Part shown: in pieces, positions 43,664-52,543 of the stretch
Position numbering within the stretch: position 1 is the first letter of the stretch
How the letters are laid out: the number at the start of each line of letters is the position of its first letter
Source: Streptomyces dysideae
Lineage (GTDB): Bacteria > Actinomycetota > Actinomycetes > Streptomycetales > Streptomycetaceae
NCBI RefSeq assembly: GCF_001514305.1
Contig: NZ_KQ949075.1
Location: 407,443-471,442 of the forward strand
Length of the DNA: 64,000 bases
Direction of reading: 5' to 3'
Position numbers and translations under genes: made by a program
The notes under the pieces: model-generated
Databases searched by the model: none
The model's input: only the letters and a program-made list of their open reading frames with translations
What the model was told of the DNA's origin: nothing

Positions 43664-45151
43664 CTACACAGTCATCGGCCGGTCATACGGCGATATCGGC
43701 GCCGGCAGCCGCGAACTCCCCGTCAGATGGCGATCGACGGCCGCCGCCACCGCCCGCCCCTCCGCGATGGCCCACACGATCAGCGACTGGCCCCGCGCGG
43801 CGTCCCCCGCGACGAAGACGCCGGAGGTGTTCGTGGCGAACCCCGCGTCCCGCGCGATCGTCCCGCGCGGCTCCGTCCCCAGCCCCAACTGGTCGATCAG
43901 CCCGTCCCCCCGGTCGGGCCCGGAGAAGCCGAGGGCGAGCAGCACGAGGTCGGCGGGAAGCGTCCGCCCGGTACCCGGTACCGGGCGGCGCCGCGCGTCG
44001 ACCTCCACCAGGTGCAGCGACCGCACGTGCCCGTCCGCGTCCCCCGTGAAACGCAGCGTCGACGCCGCGAACAGCCGCGCGTCCGCGTCCGCGGCGGGCG
44101 CCGTCCCCAGGTCCCGCGCCTCCTCGTGCGCGGCCGACAGCCGGTAGATCTTCGGGTACGTCGGCCAGGGCTCGGCGTCCTCGTCGCGCTCGGCGCCGGG
44201 CAGGGCGTAGATGTCCAGCTGGGTGACGGACGCGGCACCCTCCCGTACGGCGGTGCCCAGGCAGTCCGCCCCCGTGTCACCGCCGCCGACGATGACGACA
44301 TGCTTCCCGGCGGCGGACATCGGGGACCTCTCCAGGTCGCCCTCACACACCCGGTTGGCCAGCGGCAGATACTCCATCGCCTGCTGGATCCCCGCCAACC
44401 CCCGCCCGGGTACGTCCAGTTCACGCCACGCGGTCGCGCCCGTGGCGATCACTACGGCGTCGTAGCGCGCCCGCAGCTCCGCCGCCCCGACGTCCCGCCC
44501 GACCGCCGTGGAGGTACGGAACTTGGTCCCCTCGGCCCGCATCTGCTCGATCCGCCGCTCCAGATGGATCTTCTCCATCTTGAACTCGGGGATCCCGTAC
44601 CGCATCAGCCCCCCGATCCGGTCGTCCTGCTCGTACACGGCGACCGTGTGCCCCGCCCGCGTCAACTGCTGCGCCGCCGCGAGTCCCGTGGGCCCCGACC
44701 CGATCACCGCGACCGTCCGCCCGGACAGCCGGTCCGGCGGCCGCGGCGGCGCGAACCCCTCCTCCCAGGCCCGGTCGGCGATGGCGCACTCGACGTTCTT
44801 GATGGTGACGGCCGGCTGGTTGATCGCGAGCACGCACCCGGCCTCGCACGGCGCGGGACACAATCGCCCGGTGAACTCGGGGAAGTTGTTGGTGGCGTGC
44901 AGCCGGTCCGCCGCCGCCCGCCAGTCCTCCCGGGAGACGAGGTCGTTCCACTCGGGGATCAGATTGCCCAGCGGACAGGCCTCGTGACAGAAGGGGACAC
45001 CGCAGTCCATGCAGCGGTCGGCCTGTTTGCTGATGATGGGCAGCAACGCCCCGGGGACGTACACCTCGTCCCAGTCCTTGACCCGCTCCTCGACCGGCCT
45101 GCGGGGCCAGTCCTGGCGGGGGGTGGTCATGAAACCCTTGGGATCGGCCAT
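43664..45151 (-). CDS. gltD: Glutamate synthase small subunit-like oxidoreductase (orphan)
   Basis: A 495-residue flavoprotein of the GltD family. Cysteine-rich N-terminal 4Fe-4S region CMDCGVPFCHEACPLGN and CPAPCEAGC, FAD-binding GSGPTGLAAAQQL, NADPH-binding VGGGDTGADCLGTA and the ending VFVAGDAARGQSLIVWAIAEG. In NADPH-glutamate synthase this subunit delivers electrons from NADPH to GltB. Here no gltB is next to it, so it may be a second, stand-alone GltD paralogue or an electron-transfer partner for another enzyme. ATG at 45151 after GAGGAAG. Confidence 0.9.
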   Translation of the reverse strand: MADPKGFMTTPRQDWPRRPVEERVKDWDEVYVPGALLPIISKQADRCMDCGVPFCHEACPLGNLIPEWNDLVSREDWRAAADRLHATNNFPEFTGRLCPAPCEAGCVLAINQPAVTIKNVECAIADRAWEEGFAPPRPPDRLSGRTVAVIGSGPTGLAAAQQLTRAGHTVAVYEQDDRIGGLMRYGIPEFKMEKIHLERRIEQMRAEGTKFRTSTAVGRDVGAAELRARYDAVVIATGATAWRELDVPGRGLAGIQQAMEYLPLANRVCEGDLERSPMSAAGKHVVIVGGGDTGADCLGTAVREGAASVTQLDIYALPGAERDEDAEPWPTYPKIYRLSAAHEEARDLGTAPAADADARLFAASTLRFTGDADGHVRSLHLVEVDARRRPVPGTGRTLPADLVLLALGFSGPDRGDGLIDQLGLGTEPRGTIARDAGFATNTSGVFVAGDAARGQSLIVWAIAEGRAVAAAVDRHLTGSSRLPAPISPYDRPMTV

Positions 45152-45280
45152 GGCCGTCTTCCTCATGTGCGCGTGTGACGTGAGCCGTGCGTCATCGGGC
45201 GGCACTCTTCCGGCCACGATACGTCTCATCGGCCACTGGCGCAGAGTGCGGGACAGAGCTTTCTCCGGGCCGTCTCGGTC

Positions 45281-45760
45281 TCAGGCGAGGGCCAGAAGAT
45301 ACGACACCGCCGCGGCCGCCGAGGCGACCATGCGGACGTGATTCCATCCCGTCCACTCGCGGACGTACGTCGGCCAGTACGCGGCCGCCTCCGGAGTGCC
45401 CGGATCCATCCTGAGCAGCGCGTCGTTGCGCGGCACGTTCGCGACCATGGTCACCCCGAACGAGCCGAACAGAAACAGCGCACTGCCCAGCAGCAGCTCC
45501 ACCCGCCCCTCGTCCGGCCACAGCACGAACGTCACCACCGCGAGCACCGAGCACAGCACCGCCGACCCGACGAACACGAGCATGAACGGCGGCCGCACAG
45601 CGGCCACGTTGATCGAGTTCATCGCGGCGACGCCCTGCGCGGGCGGCAGCGCGGCGAGCCCACGCATCACGAAGGTCGAGAAGGCGCAGAAGACCCCCGC
45701 CACCAGGCCGGTCCCCAGCACACCCAGCACCGTCAGCACGAAATACGGTCCATCGATCAT
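45281..45760 (-). CDS. Anthrone-oxygenase-like DUF1772 membrane protein
   Basis: A 159-residue four-helix membrane protein of the DUF1772 family: FVLTVLGVLGTGLVAGVFCAFSTFVMRGL, NSINVAAVRPPFMLVFVGSAVL, FGVTMVANVPRNDALLRMD and a final WTGWNHVRMVASAAA. These motifs match the family, some members of which are described as anthrone oxygenases. The ATG at 45760 is chosen; the frame is open upstream (to 45889) without a ribosome site. It lies 129 bases after the gltD start in the same direction. Confidence 0.8.
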   Translation of the reverse strand: MIDGPYFVLTVLGVLGTGLVAGVFCAFSTFVMRGLAALPPAQGVAAMNSINVAAVRPPFMLVFVGSAVLCSVLAVVTFVLWPDEGRVELLLGSALFLFGSFGVTMVANVPRNDALLRMDPGTPEAAAYWPTYVREWTGWNHVRMVASAAAAVSYLLALA

Positions 45761-45899
45761 GTCAACATCAACCCCCGGGTCCCGCCGAGATCTTGCCCGG
45801 CACCATCCGTCACCAAAAGTGAAATCCCGTACGAGAACGGTGACCATGGCCGAAGGTCGCGGGGGCATGCGCGAGCGTCCACTCACCACCCGCCTCGCA

Positions 45900-46631
45900 T
45901 CAGACCGGCCCGCTCAGCACATCCGCCACCTCCCCTTTCCCCTCCCCCACCTCCTCCGTCCGCCACCCCCGCAGCGTCGCCTCCACCACCGCCGCGATCC
46001 GCCGCCGAGCCTCATGCCGTGGCACCCCGCTCATCAGCAGCTGGTCGTACGGCGTGTCCAGATGCCGTACGGACGCCACCACCGCCGACGTCACCGCCCG
46101 CTCGGACAACGCCCGCCCCGCCGCGCTCCGCCCCACCCGCCCGCTGCCCCGCACCGACGCATGCCCGGCGATGTCCCGCGCCCGGTCGTCCGGGCACCCG
46201 GGAAACAGCCGCCGTATCTCCGCCGCGAACGCCTCCGCGAACCGCACGTCCTGGACCGCCCGCCGCCGCGCGTCCCGCACCCGGCGTCGCCGTCGCGCCT
46301 CCGCGTCCGCCAGGCACCGCCGCTCGGCCCGGGCCAGCCCCGCCTCCTCGACGAGGACGCCCTGCCGCTCGTAGCGCCCCCGGCGCCGGTTGAACCGCAC
46401 GACCACCGCCGACAGCGCGCTCTCCTCCCGCGACCGGCGCGTCAGCGCCGTGTCCCCGCGCGGCAGGAACACCAGATGCCCGAGATCGGCACAGCCGAGA
46501 CACCGCGGCGCCCCTTCCTCCAGCACGAGCATCGGCAGCGGCCCTCGGTGACACTCGGTGCAGTGCCGCCGCCTGACGGGCTGGATGACGAGAAGTCCGG
46601 TGCGGGCCGTGGGAGTTGTACGGGCTGCCAT
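45900..46631 (-). CDS. DUF2293 domain protein
   Basis: A 243-residue basic protein. N-terminal region with CTECHRGPLPM...CLGCADLGHL has two CxxC pairs that could bind zinc; the C-terminal region contains the DUF2293 domain (DVRFAEAFAAEIRRLFPGCPDDRARDIAGHAS, SGRVGRSAAGRAL, SVRHLDTPYDQLLMSGVPRHEAR). The family is of unknown function and common in Streptomyces. It could bind nucleic acid given the zinc-like pairs and Arg content. It starts ATG GCA GCC CGT at 46631. Confidence 0.85.
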   Translation of the reverse strand: MAARTTPTARTGLLVIQPVRRRHCTECHRGPLPMLVLEEGAPRCLGCADLGHLVFLPRGDTALTRRSREESALSAVVVRFNRRRGRYERQGVLVEEAGLARAERRCLADAEARRRRRVRDARRRAVQDVRFAEAFAAEIRRLFPGCPDDRARDIAGHASVRGSGRVGRSAAGRALSERAVTSAVVASVRHLDTPYDQLLMSGVPRHEARRRIAAVVEATLRGWRTEEVGEGKGEVADVLSGPV

Positions 46632-46649
46632 ACGTGGTTCATTCCCCCC

Positions 46650-47338
46650 TGACGGGCCCGGGGACCCCGCCGGAATCGAGCCCTCCGGGCACTACCGTCC
46701 GCCCGGATCGAACACCGACACCGCGTATACGGTGCCGCGTCGGCATCTCGATCTCGTCGAGCACGGCCACCGCGAGATCGGCATACGACAGGTCGGAGAC
46801 GCCGTCGGGAACCCGCTCGCCGCCGAGCCGGTAACGCCCCGTACGGGCGCCGCCCGCCGCCAGCCCTCCGCCCGGCGTGAGCATGACCCAGTCGACGGCG
46901 CCGTCCACTTCCTGCCGTAGCCGCCGCAGGCCTGCCGTGTGCGCCGGCGCACACGGCCGTACCTCCGCCGGGAACGCCCCCGGATCGTCCATCACCGGCT
47001 GTTCGTCCGCCTGAGCGGGTTGGCGACAACCTCACGGTGACGAGCCGCCGGACCCCTGCGCGCCGAGCCCGCCGAACAGCGCGTCCGCCGCCTTCACGAA
47101 GAAGGCCGGATCGAGCGAGCCGAACCCCCGCTCCGGCCCACTGAACGGCGACACCGCGTGCACCGCGGCCACCTGCCCGCCCACGACCCCGGCGACCGAC
47201 CCGGCATCGGTCACGTCACCGCGTACGAGTGACACCCTCCGCCGGCAGGGAGGGCCTGCTACCGCTCCGGATCCCGCCCCACGGCCGTCACCGCCCGCCC
47301 GGCCCGCCCACCGGCGCCGAAGACGACGATCCCCCCAT
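46650..47338 (-). pseudogene. Decayed NAD(P)-binding oxidoreductase gene
   Basis: Remnant of an atypical SDR/NmrA-like protein. AAGGAGG and ATG at 47338 stand in front of a G-run: with one more G the frame would read MGGIVVFGAGGRAGRAVTA, the dinucleotide-binding motif. The frame then stops at TAG. VSLVRGDVTDAGSVAG and VHAVSPFSGPERG continue in another frame to a stop at 47034, and EVDGAVDWVMLTPGGGL with YRLGGERVPDGVSDLSYADLAVAVLDEIE continues after a further shift. Several independent lesions, so it is a pseudogene. The HxlR gene next to it, also broken, would have been its regulator. Confidence 0.75.
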
Positions 47339-47437
47339 GACCAGCCTCCTTGCCGGACACCGCCCTTCGGCGCCTGACCTGGACGTTAGAAGGAGTGATC
47401 CCGGTTACTTCAACGGTACGGGCGCCAGCCTCGACCG

Positions 47438-47850
47438 ATGACCGACTCCGAACCCGATGCCACGGGCGGCGCCCGGCCGGGCCCCTGAACCCCGACATGT
47501 CCCATCCCGCCTGCCCCTGCGCCACGATCCCCTTCCGGGCGGCGGCAAGTGGACCGGGATGGTCATCCGCTGCCTCGAAACCGGCCCCCGCCGCTTCACC
47601 GAACTCCGTGTCCCCCTCCCGGCCATCACGCCCAAGGTCCTCAGCGGCACTCTGCGCGCCATGGAACGCGACGGCCTGCTCACCCGCACCCCGTACGACG
47701 AGAACCCGCCCCGTGTCGAATACGCCCTCATCCTCCTGGGTCGCACCCTGATCCCCCTCCTCGACACCGCCCGCGTCTGGAGCGGGACCCACCTGCCCCA
47801 GCCGCTTGCCGCCCGCCAGGACCATGAGCACGACGCCCCGGCCGCGCCCT
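47438..47850 (+). pseudogene. Decayed HxlR-family regulator gene
   Basis: MTDSEPDATGGARPGP stops at 47488; DMSHPACPCATIPFR (the HxlR Cys-containing N-terminus) follows in another frame; then GGKWTGMVIRCLETGPRRFTELRV...ITPKVLSGTLRAMERDGLLTRTPY, the winged helix, is in a third. The region between IPFR and GGKWTG is shortened. Divergent HxlR/SDR pairs are common in Streptomyces; here both genes are broken. Confidence 0.75.
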
Positions 47851-47866
47851 GCCGCATGATGGCCGT

Positions 47867-48499
47867 GTGCGACTCGAAGCGATCACCTGGGACCGGCTCG
47901 GCGACCTCCTCGCCGACCGCCTGCTCGACCTGAAGCCGGCCGACGGCAGCCCCTGGCCGCGCGTCGCCTTCGACGGCGCCCCGGCGGCCCGCCCGGGCGA
48001 CCTCGCCGAACGCGTCCGCGAGGCGCTGCGCATACGCGGCCGCCCCTCGCTCGTCGTCGGCACGGACGGCTTCCAGCGCCCTGCCTCGCTCCGCCTGGAG
48101 TACGGCCACCAGGACGTCGAGGCGTACTACAGCGGCTGGTTCGACACCGGCGCACTGTGGCGCGAGGTCTTCGGCCCCCTCGAACCGGGCGGCGACGGCC
48201 GTGTCCTGCCCGACCTGTGGGACCCGGTCACCGACCGCGCCACCCGCAGCTCCTACACCCAACTCCCACCCGGCGGTGTCCTGTTGCTGCACGGTCCCTT
48301 CCTCATGCGGCACTGGTTCCCCTTCGACCTGACCGTCCACGTCCTCCTCTCCCCGGGCGCCCTGCGCCGCCGCACTCCCGACACCGACCACTGGACCCTC
48401 CCCGCCTTCGAGCGCTACGAGCACGAGACCGACCCGGCCGGCACTGCCGACGTCCTGGTGCGCGCCGACGATCCGCGCCATCCGGCGTGGAGCGGTTGA
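47867..48499 (+). CDS. Uridine-kinase-like protein
   Basis: A 210-residue protein similar to a group of actinobacterial proteins annotated as uridine kinase. The segment RVAFDGAPAARPGDLAERV occupies the usual P-loop position but has no GxxxxGK[ST], so nucleotide-phosphate binding by a normal Walker A is unlikely. Other visible parts are DVEAYYSGWFDTGALWREVF, RSSYTQLPPGGVLLLHGPFLMRHWFPFDLTVHVLLS and a C-terminal DVLVRADDPRHP. Starts GTG at 47867. The kinase annotation is therefore weak; it might be a pseudo-kinase. Confidence 0.6.
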   Translation: MRLEAITWDRLGDLLADRLLDLKPADGSPWPRVAFDGAPAARPGDLAERVREALRIRGRPSLVVGTDGFQRPASLRLEYGHQDVEAYYSGWFDTGALWREVFGPLEPGGDGRVLPDLWDPVTDRATRSSYTQLPPGGVLLLHGPFLMRHWFPFDLTVHVLLSPGALRRRTPDTDHWTLPAFERYEHETDPAGTADVLVRADDPRHPAWSG

Positions 48500-48675
48500 G
48501 CCGACGTGGAGCGGTTGAGTCGGCAACCACTTGTGCCGCCGTGGCGATGGGCAGGAGCAGCCCGTTACCGCCGGGTTCCGGGTGCGTGGCTCCGGCGACG
48601 CGGCGAGAATGATGGGCGCCGGGACTAGCGGTGCGTTCCGCGCCGCGCCGGCCGTCCGGCACCGGGAGGTACCAC

Positions 48676-49104
48676 ATGACCACCGCCGGAGACATCATGC
48701 ACCGTGGCGCCCAGTGGATCCCCGCCCACGAGACCCTGGACCGCGCCGCCCAGCTGATGCGCGACCTGGGCGTCGGGGCCCTGCCCATCAGCGACCAGAA
48801 CGAACGGCTCTGCGGCATGATCACCGACCGCGACATCGTCGTCGACTGCGTGGCCATGGGCCACGACCCGGCCCGAGTCACCGCCGGCGACATGGCCCAG
48901 GGCACCCCGCGCTGGATCGACGCGAGCGCCGACGTCAGCGAAGTGCTGCGGGAGATGGAGGGGAACCAGATCCGCCGGCTCCCCGTCATCGAGAACAAGC
49001 GCCTGGTCGGCATGATCAGCGAGGCCGATCTGGCCCAGCATCTGACGGACGACCAGATCGCCGAGTTCGCCCACGGCGTCTACGCCAGGAGCTCGACGCA
49101 CTGA
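48676..49104 (+). CDS. Tandem CBS-domain protein
   Basis: A 142-residue protein made of two CBS domains: first around 6-60 (GDIMHRGAQWIPAHETLDRAAQLMRDLGVGALPISDQNERLCGMITDRDI), second around 70-128 (MAQGTPRWIDASADVSEVLREMEGNQIRRLPVIENKRLVGMISEADL). It resembles hypoxic-response-protein-1-like stand-alone CBS pairs, which bind adenosine nucleotides or similar ligands. ATG at 48676 after GGGAGGT. A bidirectional terminator separates it from the convergent corA gene. Regulatory target unknown. Confidence 0.9.
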   Translation: MTTAGDIMHRGAQWIPAHETLDRAAQLMRDLGVGALPISDQNERLCGMITDRDIVVDCVAMGHDPARVTAGDMAQGTPRWIDASADVSEVLREMEGNQIRRLPVIENKRLVGMISEADLAQHLTDDQIAEFAHGVYARSSTH

Positions 49105-49172
49105 CCGGCCAGGTCACCGGGGCCGCCCTGCTCGTTCACCCCGCGCCAAGCCCCGCACCACGCACACCCCGC

Positions 49173-49201
49173 CCCCGTCCGGCCGACCACGCCGGACGGG
49201 G
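49173..49201. terminator. Bidirectional terminator between CBS gene and corA
   Basis: CCCCGTCCGGC (49173-49183), 7-base loop, GCCGGACGGGG (49191-49201): an 11-bp perfect stem between convergent genes. Confidence 0.75.
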
Positions 49202-49228
49202 CACGCCGGGACCCGCCCAAGGGACGGA

Positions 49229-50356
49229 TCAGAGCCAGCCGTTGCGCCGGAAGCCGCGGTACAGCACCACGCACGCGACGGATATCACACCTATGACCAG
49301 GCCGTAGCCGTACCTCCAGTGCAGCTCCGGCATGTGGTCGAAGTTCATGCCGTACACCCCGCACACCATCGTCGGAACGGCGATCACCGCGGCCCAGGCC
49401 GTGATCTTCCGCATGTCCTCGTTCTGCGCGACCGTCACCTGCGCGAGGTGCGCCTGCAGGATCGAGTTGAGCAGTTCGTCGAAGGCCGCTATCTGCTCCT
49501 TGGCGCGCAGCAGATGGTCGGACACGTCGCGGAAGTAGGCCTGTATCTCCGGGTCGACCACCCGGATCGGCCGGGTGGACAGATCCTCGAGCGGGCGGCT
49601 CAGCGGGACCACGGCCCGCTTCAGCTCGAGGAGTTCACGCTTGAGCTGGTAGATGCGCCCCGGGTCGACCCGCGAGCCATGTTCCGCGAACACGTCCGTC
49701 TCGACCTGGTCGATGTCCCCCTGCACCGAGTCGGTGACGCTCAGGTAGTCGTCGACCACATGGTCCGCGATCGCGTGCAGCACCGCCGCCGGTCCCTTGG
49801 CGAGCTGCTCCGGATCGGACTCCAGCTCCTCGCGCAGCGGGCCCAGTGAGCCGTGCCGGCCGTGCCGCACCGTGATGACGAAGTCCCGGCCGACGAACAC
49901 CATGATCTCGCCGGTGTCCACCACCTCGCTGGTCGCCGTGAGCTCCTCGTGCTCGATGTAGCAGAGTGTTTTGAACACCGCGAACAGTGTCTCGTCGTAG
50001 CGCTCCAGCTTCGGCCGCTGATGGGCCTCGACCGCGTCCTCCACCGCCAGGGGGTGCAGGTCGAACAGCTCGGCGATGCCCGCGAACTCCCGGTCCGTCG
50101 GCTCGTGCAGGCCCAGCCAGACGAAACCGTCGCCGTGCTTGCGCACCCGCTCCACGGCATCGACCAGATCACCGCCCGCCGGGACCCGCACACCGTCCCG
50201 GTACGCCACGCAGTTGACCACCGAGGAGCCCAGCGGGGACCGGGCCGGATGGCTCAGGTCGACGCGCGGGCGCCGCCGGGCCAGCCGTGCCACCTTGCGG
50301 AGGCCGCCGACCCTGCTGAGGCCCGTGACCTTCCGCAGATTCCCTGCCATGGACAT
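49229..50356 (-). CDS. corA: CorA-type magnesium/cobalt transporter
   Basis: A 375-residue CorA family divalent-cation channel. Long cytoplasmic funnel with FVWLGLHEPTDREFAGIAELFDLHPLAVEDAVEA, then the stalk helix and two C-terminal membrane helices with the signature YGMNFDHMPELHW (GMN loop) between them. The N-terminus carries a basic extension (RVGGLRKVARLARRRPRVD). The ATG at 50356 follows AAGGAG by 6 bases. Ends close to a shared terminator. Regulation by an upstream Mg riboswitch is not visible. Confidence 0.92.
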   Translation of the reverse strand: MSMAGNLRKVTGLSRVGGLRKVARLARRRPRVDLSHPARSPLGSSVVNCVAYRDGVRVPAGGDLVDAVERVRKHGDGFVWLGLHEPTDREFAGIAELFDLHPLAVEDAVEAHQRPKLERYDETLFAVFKTLCYIEHEELTATSEVVDTGEIMVFVGRDFVITVRHGRHGSLGPLREELESDPEQLAKGPAAVLHAIADHVVDDYLSVTDSVQGDIDQVETDVFAEHGSRVDPGRIYQLKRELLELKRAVVPLSRPLEDLSTRPIRVVDPEIQAYFRDVSDHLLRAKEQIAAFDELLNSILQAHLAQVTVAQNEDMRKITAWAAVIAVPTMVCGVYGMNFDHMPELHWRYGYGLVIGVISVACVVLYRGFRRNGWL

Positions 50357-50577
50357 CTGGATCTCCTTGCGTGGATCTCCTCGCGCCACATCTCTGCGCC
50401 CTGGCGTGCCAGTTTGCCAGGTCTGCGAAAGGGGCGGGAAAGCCTGTGGGAACAGCGAGTTCCGCTTGGTTCCCGCCTGTGGACGACGGGACTTCCGGGG
50501 CCGTCCTGCCGAATTCCCGGCCGTCCGGCCGAGCGTCGCCCTCTTCGGACAAGCGGGGCAACTGGGATGATTGCGGC

Positions 50578-51372
50578 ATGACGCGAACCGACGGGTATCT
50601 CCTCGACAACCGGCAGACCGAGGCGGGCGGGCACTCCGATGCCTTCGCCGCCCTCTTCGACCCCACGACGTTCCGGTACCTCGAAGGGTCCGGCATCGGA
50701 CCCGGCTGGCGCTGCTGGGAGGTCGGCCCCGGCGGCACGTCCGTGGTGTCCTGGCTGGCCAAGAAGGTCGGCCCGACCGGCAGGGTCGTCGCGACCGGCC
50801 TCGACACCTCCCGCCTCGCTGCGGCCGCCCGCCCGCCGGTCGAGGTCCGCGTCCACGACGTCGCCGCGGACCAGGCGCCGGGGGAGGGATTCGACCTCGT
50901 CCACGCCCGGCTCGTCCTCGTTCATGTCCCCGACCGGGAACGGGCGTTGCGGTCGATGGTCCAGTCCCTGCGTCCCGGCGGACGACTCCTGATCGAGGAC
51001 ACCGACCTCGACCTGCAGCCCCTGCCCTGCCCCGACGAGTACGGCCCGGAACAGCAACTGGCCAACCGCCTCCGGCACGGCGTCCGCAAACTCCTCGCCG
51101 ACCGCGGCACCGACCTCTCCTACGGCCGCAGACTCCCGCGCCTGCTCCGTGAGTCCGGTCTGCGCCGAGTGGAGGCCGACGCGTACTTCCCGCTCGCCTC
51201 ACCCGGCTGCGCCGCCCTGGAGTCCGCCACGATCCGCCAACTCCGCGACCAACTCGTCACGGCACGCCTGGCCACCGACCAGGACATCGACCGCCACCTG
51301 ACCAATGTCACCTCCGGCAACATGGACCTGGCCACGGTCCCGGTGATCTCGGCATGGGGGCGCAAGGGGTAG
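50578..51372 (+). CDS. SAM-dependent methyltransferase
   Basis: A 264-residue class I methyltransferase. Motif I is CWEVGPGGTSVVSWLA, motif II VVATGLDTSRLA, motif post I GEGFDLVHARLVLVHVPDRERAL and LRPGGRLLIED. Start ATG at 50578 with no ribosome site, preceded by GGGATGATTG, so leaderless initiation is possible. It is divergent from corA by about 220 bases. Substrate unknown; the C-terminal part rich in Arg/Leu is of the kind found in small-molecule methyltransferases. Confidence 0.85.
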   Translation: MTRTDGYLLDNRQTEAGGHSDAFAALFDPTTFRYLEGSGIGPGWRCWEVGPGGTSVVSWLAKKVGPTGRVVATGLDTSRLAAAARPPVEVRVHDVAADQAPGEGFDLVHARLVLVHVPDRERALRSMVQSLRPGGRLLIEDTDLDLQPLPCPDEYGPEQQLANRLRHGVRKLLADRGTDLSYGRRLPRLLRESGLRRVEADAYFPLASPGCAALESATIRQLRDQLVTARLATDQDIDRHLTNVTSGNMDLATVPVISAWGRKG

Positions 51373-51628
51373 GCCGGGGCGGGAGTTGACGGCGGCGCGT
51401 GTGGTGGGGCCGGGCGGTGCGGGCCCGGATGTGGCTGGGTGCTGGGAACCAGGTGCCGACCAGTGCTGGTGTCGTGGCCCGGCTGCCGTGCGCTCTCCGT
51501 GGCCAGAGACCCCGTCATGTTCGGGCCGCCACGCCGCCGACCGCTGCCCTGCCGGTCACACACCCCGCACGCCACGCGCTGCCCCGTGCTTGCCGCGCCT
51601 GTCGGCGCCGGCCCCCTGCCCCCGCCCC

Positions 51629-52543
51629 TCACCCCACCACCGGCGGCCTTCCACCCACCCGTTCCACCGCCGACGCCCCCGCCCGGCACCCTTCCCGCGC
51701 CGCGTCCTCGGGCTCGGCGCCCGCGAGCAGGGCGGCGAGGAACGCGCCCGTGAAGGCGTCGCCGGCACCCGTCGTGTCCCTCGGTGTCGCCGATACGGCA
51801 GGGACCTGGGCGTACACAGTGCCGGCGCGGGCCACCAGCGCACCGGCCGCGCCCTGCTTGGCGACCACCAGCGGGAAGTGGCGGCTCAGCTTGGCCGCCG
51901 CGTCCGCCGCATCGGGCAACCCCGTGAGCAGACACGCCTCGTCACGGCTGGGCAGCAGGACGTCCACCCCGTCCACCAGCGCCAGGAAACGGTCGACGCC
52001 CAGCTCCACGAGGAAGCCCGCCGACGCCGGGTCCAGGCTCACCGGCACGCCACGCGCGCGTGCCGTCTCCAGGGCCACCGTCACCAGCGCCCGGCTCGGC
52101 TCGGAGAACAGCAGGTAGCCCGACAGATGCAGCCGCGCCACCCCGTCGAGCAGCGCGTCCGACCAGTCCCCGGGGTCGAGCCGCAACGACGCCCCACTGT
52201 CGGTGAGAAACGTCCGCTCGGCCGCGGCACCCCCGTCGACCAGGCAGATCACCGTCCCGGTCGGCGCCTTGGGATCGACGACGAGCCGGGGCCGTACCCC
52301 GCAGGCGGCCAGCTCCCGCTCGTGCCACGCGGCAGCCTCCGTGCCCACCCGTCCGAGCAGCCGCACCTCCGCACCGCCCCGATGCGCGGCCCAGCACGCC
52401 ACATTGGCGCCCGCGCCACCCGGTACCGTCCGGATCGTCGCGGCCGTGTCCGTCCCCGAGGCGAGCGGGCCCCGGTGCCGGGCGACGACATCCGTGACGA
52501 CGTCCCCGACGACCAGCAGCGCCCCGTCCGGTCCCGTCGTCAC
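51629..52543 (-). CDS. PfkB-family sugar kinase, probable pseudouridine kinase
   Basis: A 304-residue ribokinase/PfkB-fold kinase: early GG motif TVPGGAGANVACWAA, strand LLPSRDEACLLTG and the catalytic/anion-hole region DTTGAGDAFTGAFLAALLAG with the general-base Asp. Its GTG overlaps the TGA of the psuG gene upstream (GTGA), so it is the second gene of the same operon. Together they would degrade pseudouridine: the kinase makes pseudouridine 5'-phosphate and PsuG splits it. The C-terminal end overlaps a C-rich low-complexity stretch. Confidence 0.85.
   Translation of the reverse strand: MTTGPDGALLVVGDVVTDVVARHRGPLASGTDTAATIRTVPGGAGANVACWAAHRGGAEVRLLGRVGTEAAAWHERELAACGVRPRLVVDPKAPTGTVICLVDGGAAAERTFLTDSGASLRLDPGDWSDALLDGVARLHLSGYLLFSEPSRALVTVALETARARGVPVSLDPASAGFLVELGVDRFLALVDGVDVLLPSRDEACLLTGLPDAADAAAKLSRHFPLVVAKQGAAGALVARAGTVYAQVPAVSATPRDTTGAGDAFTGAFLAALLAGAEPEDAAREGCRAGASAVERVGGRPPVVG

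Noticed and set aside
51373..51628. A gene in the C-rich stretch after the methyltransferase at 50578-51372
   Set aside because: Frames are open on both strands only because of composition; no start signal or family.
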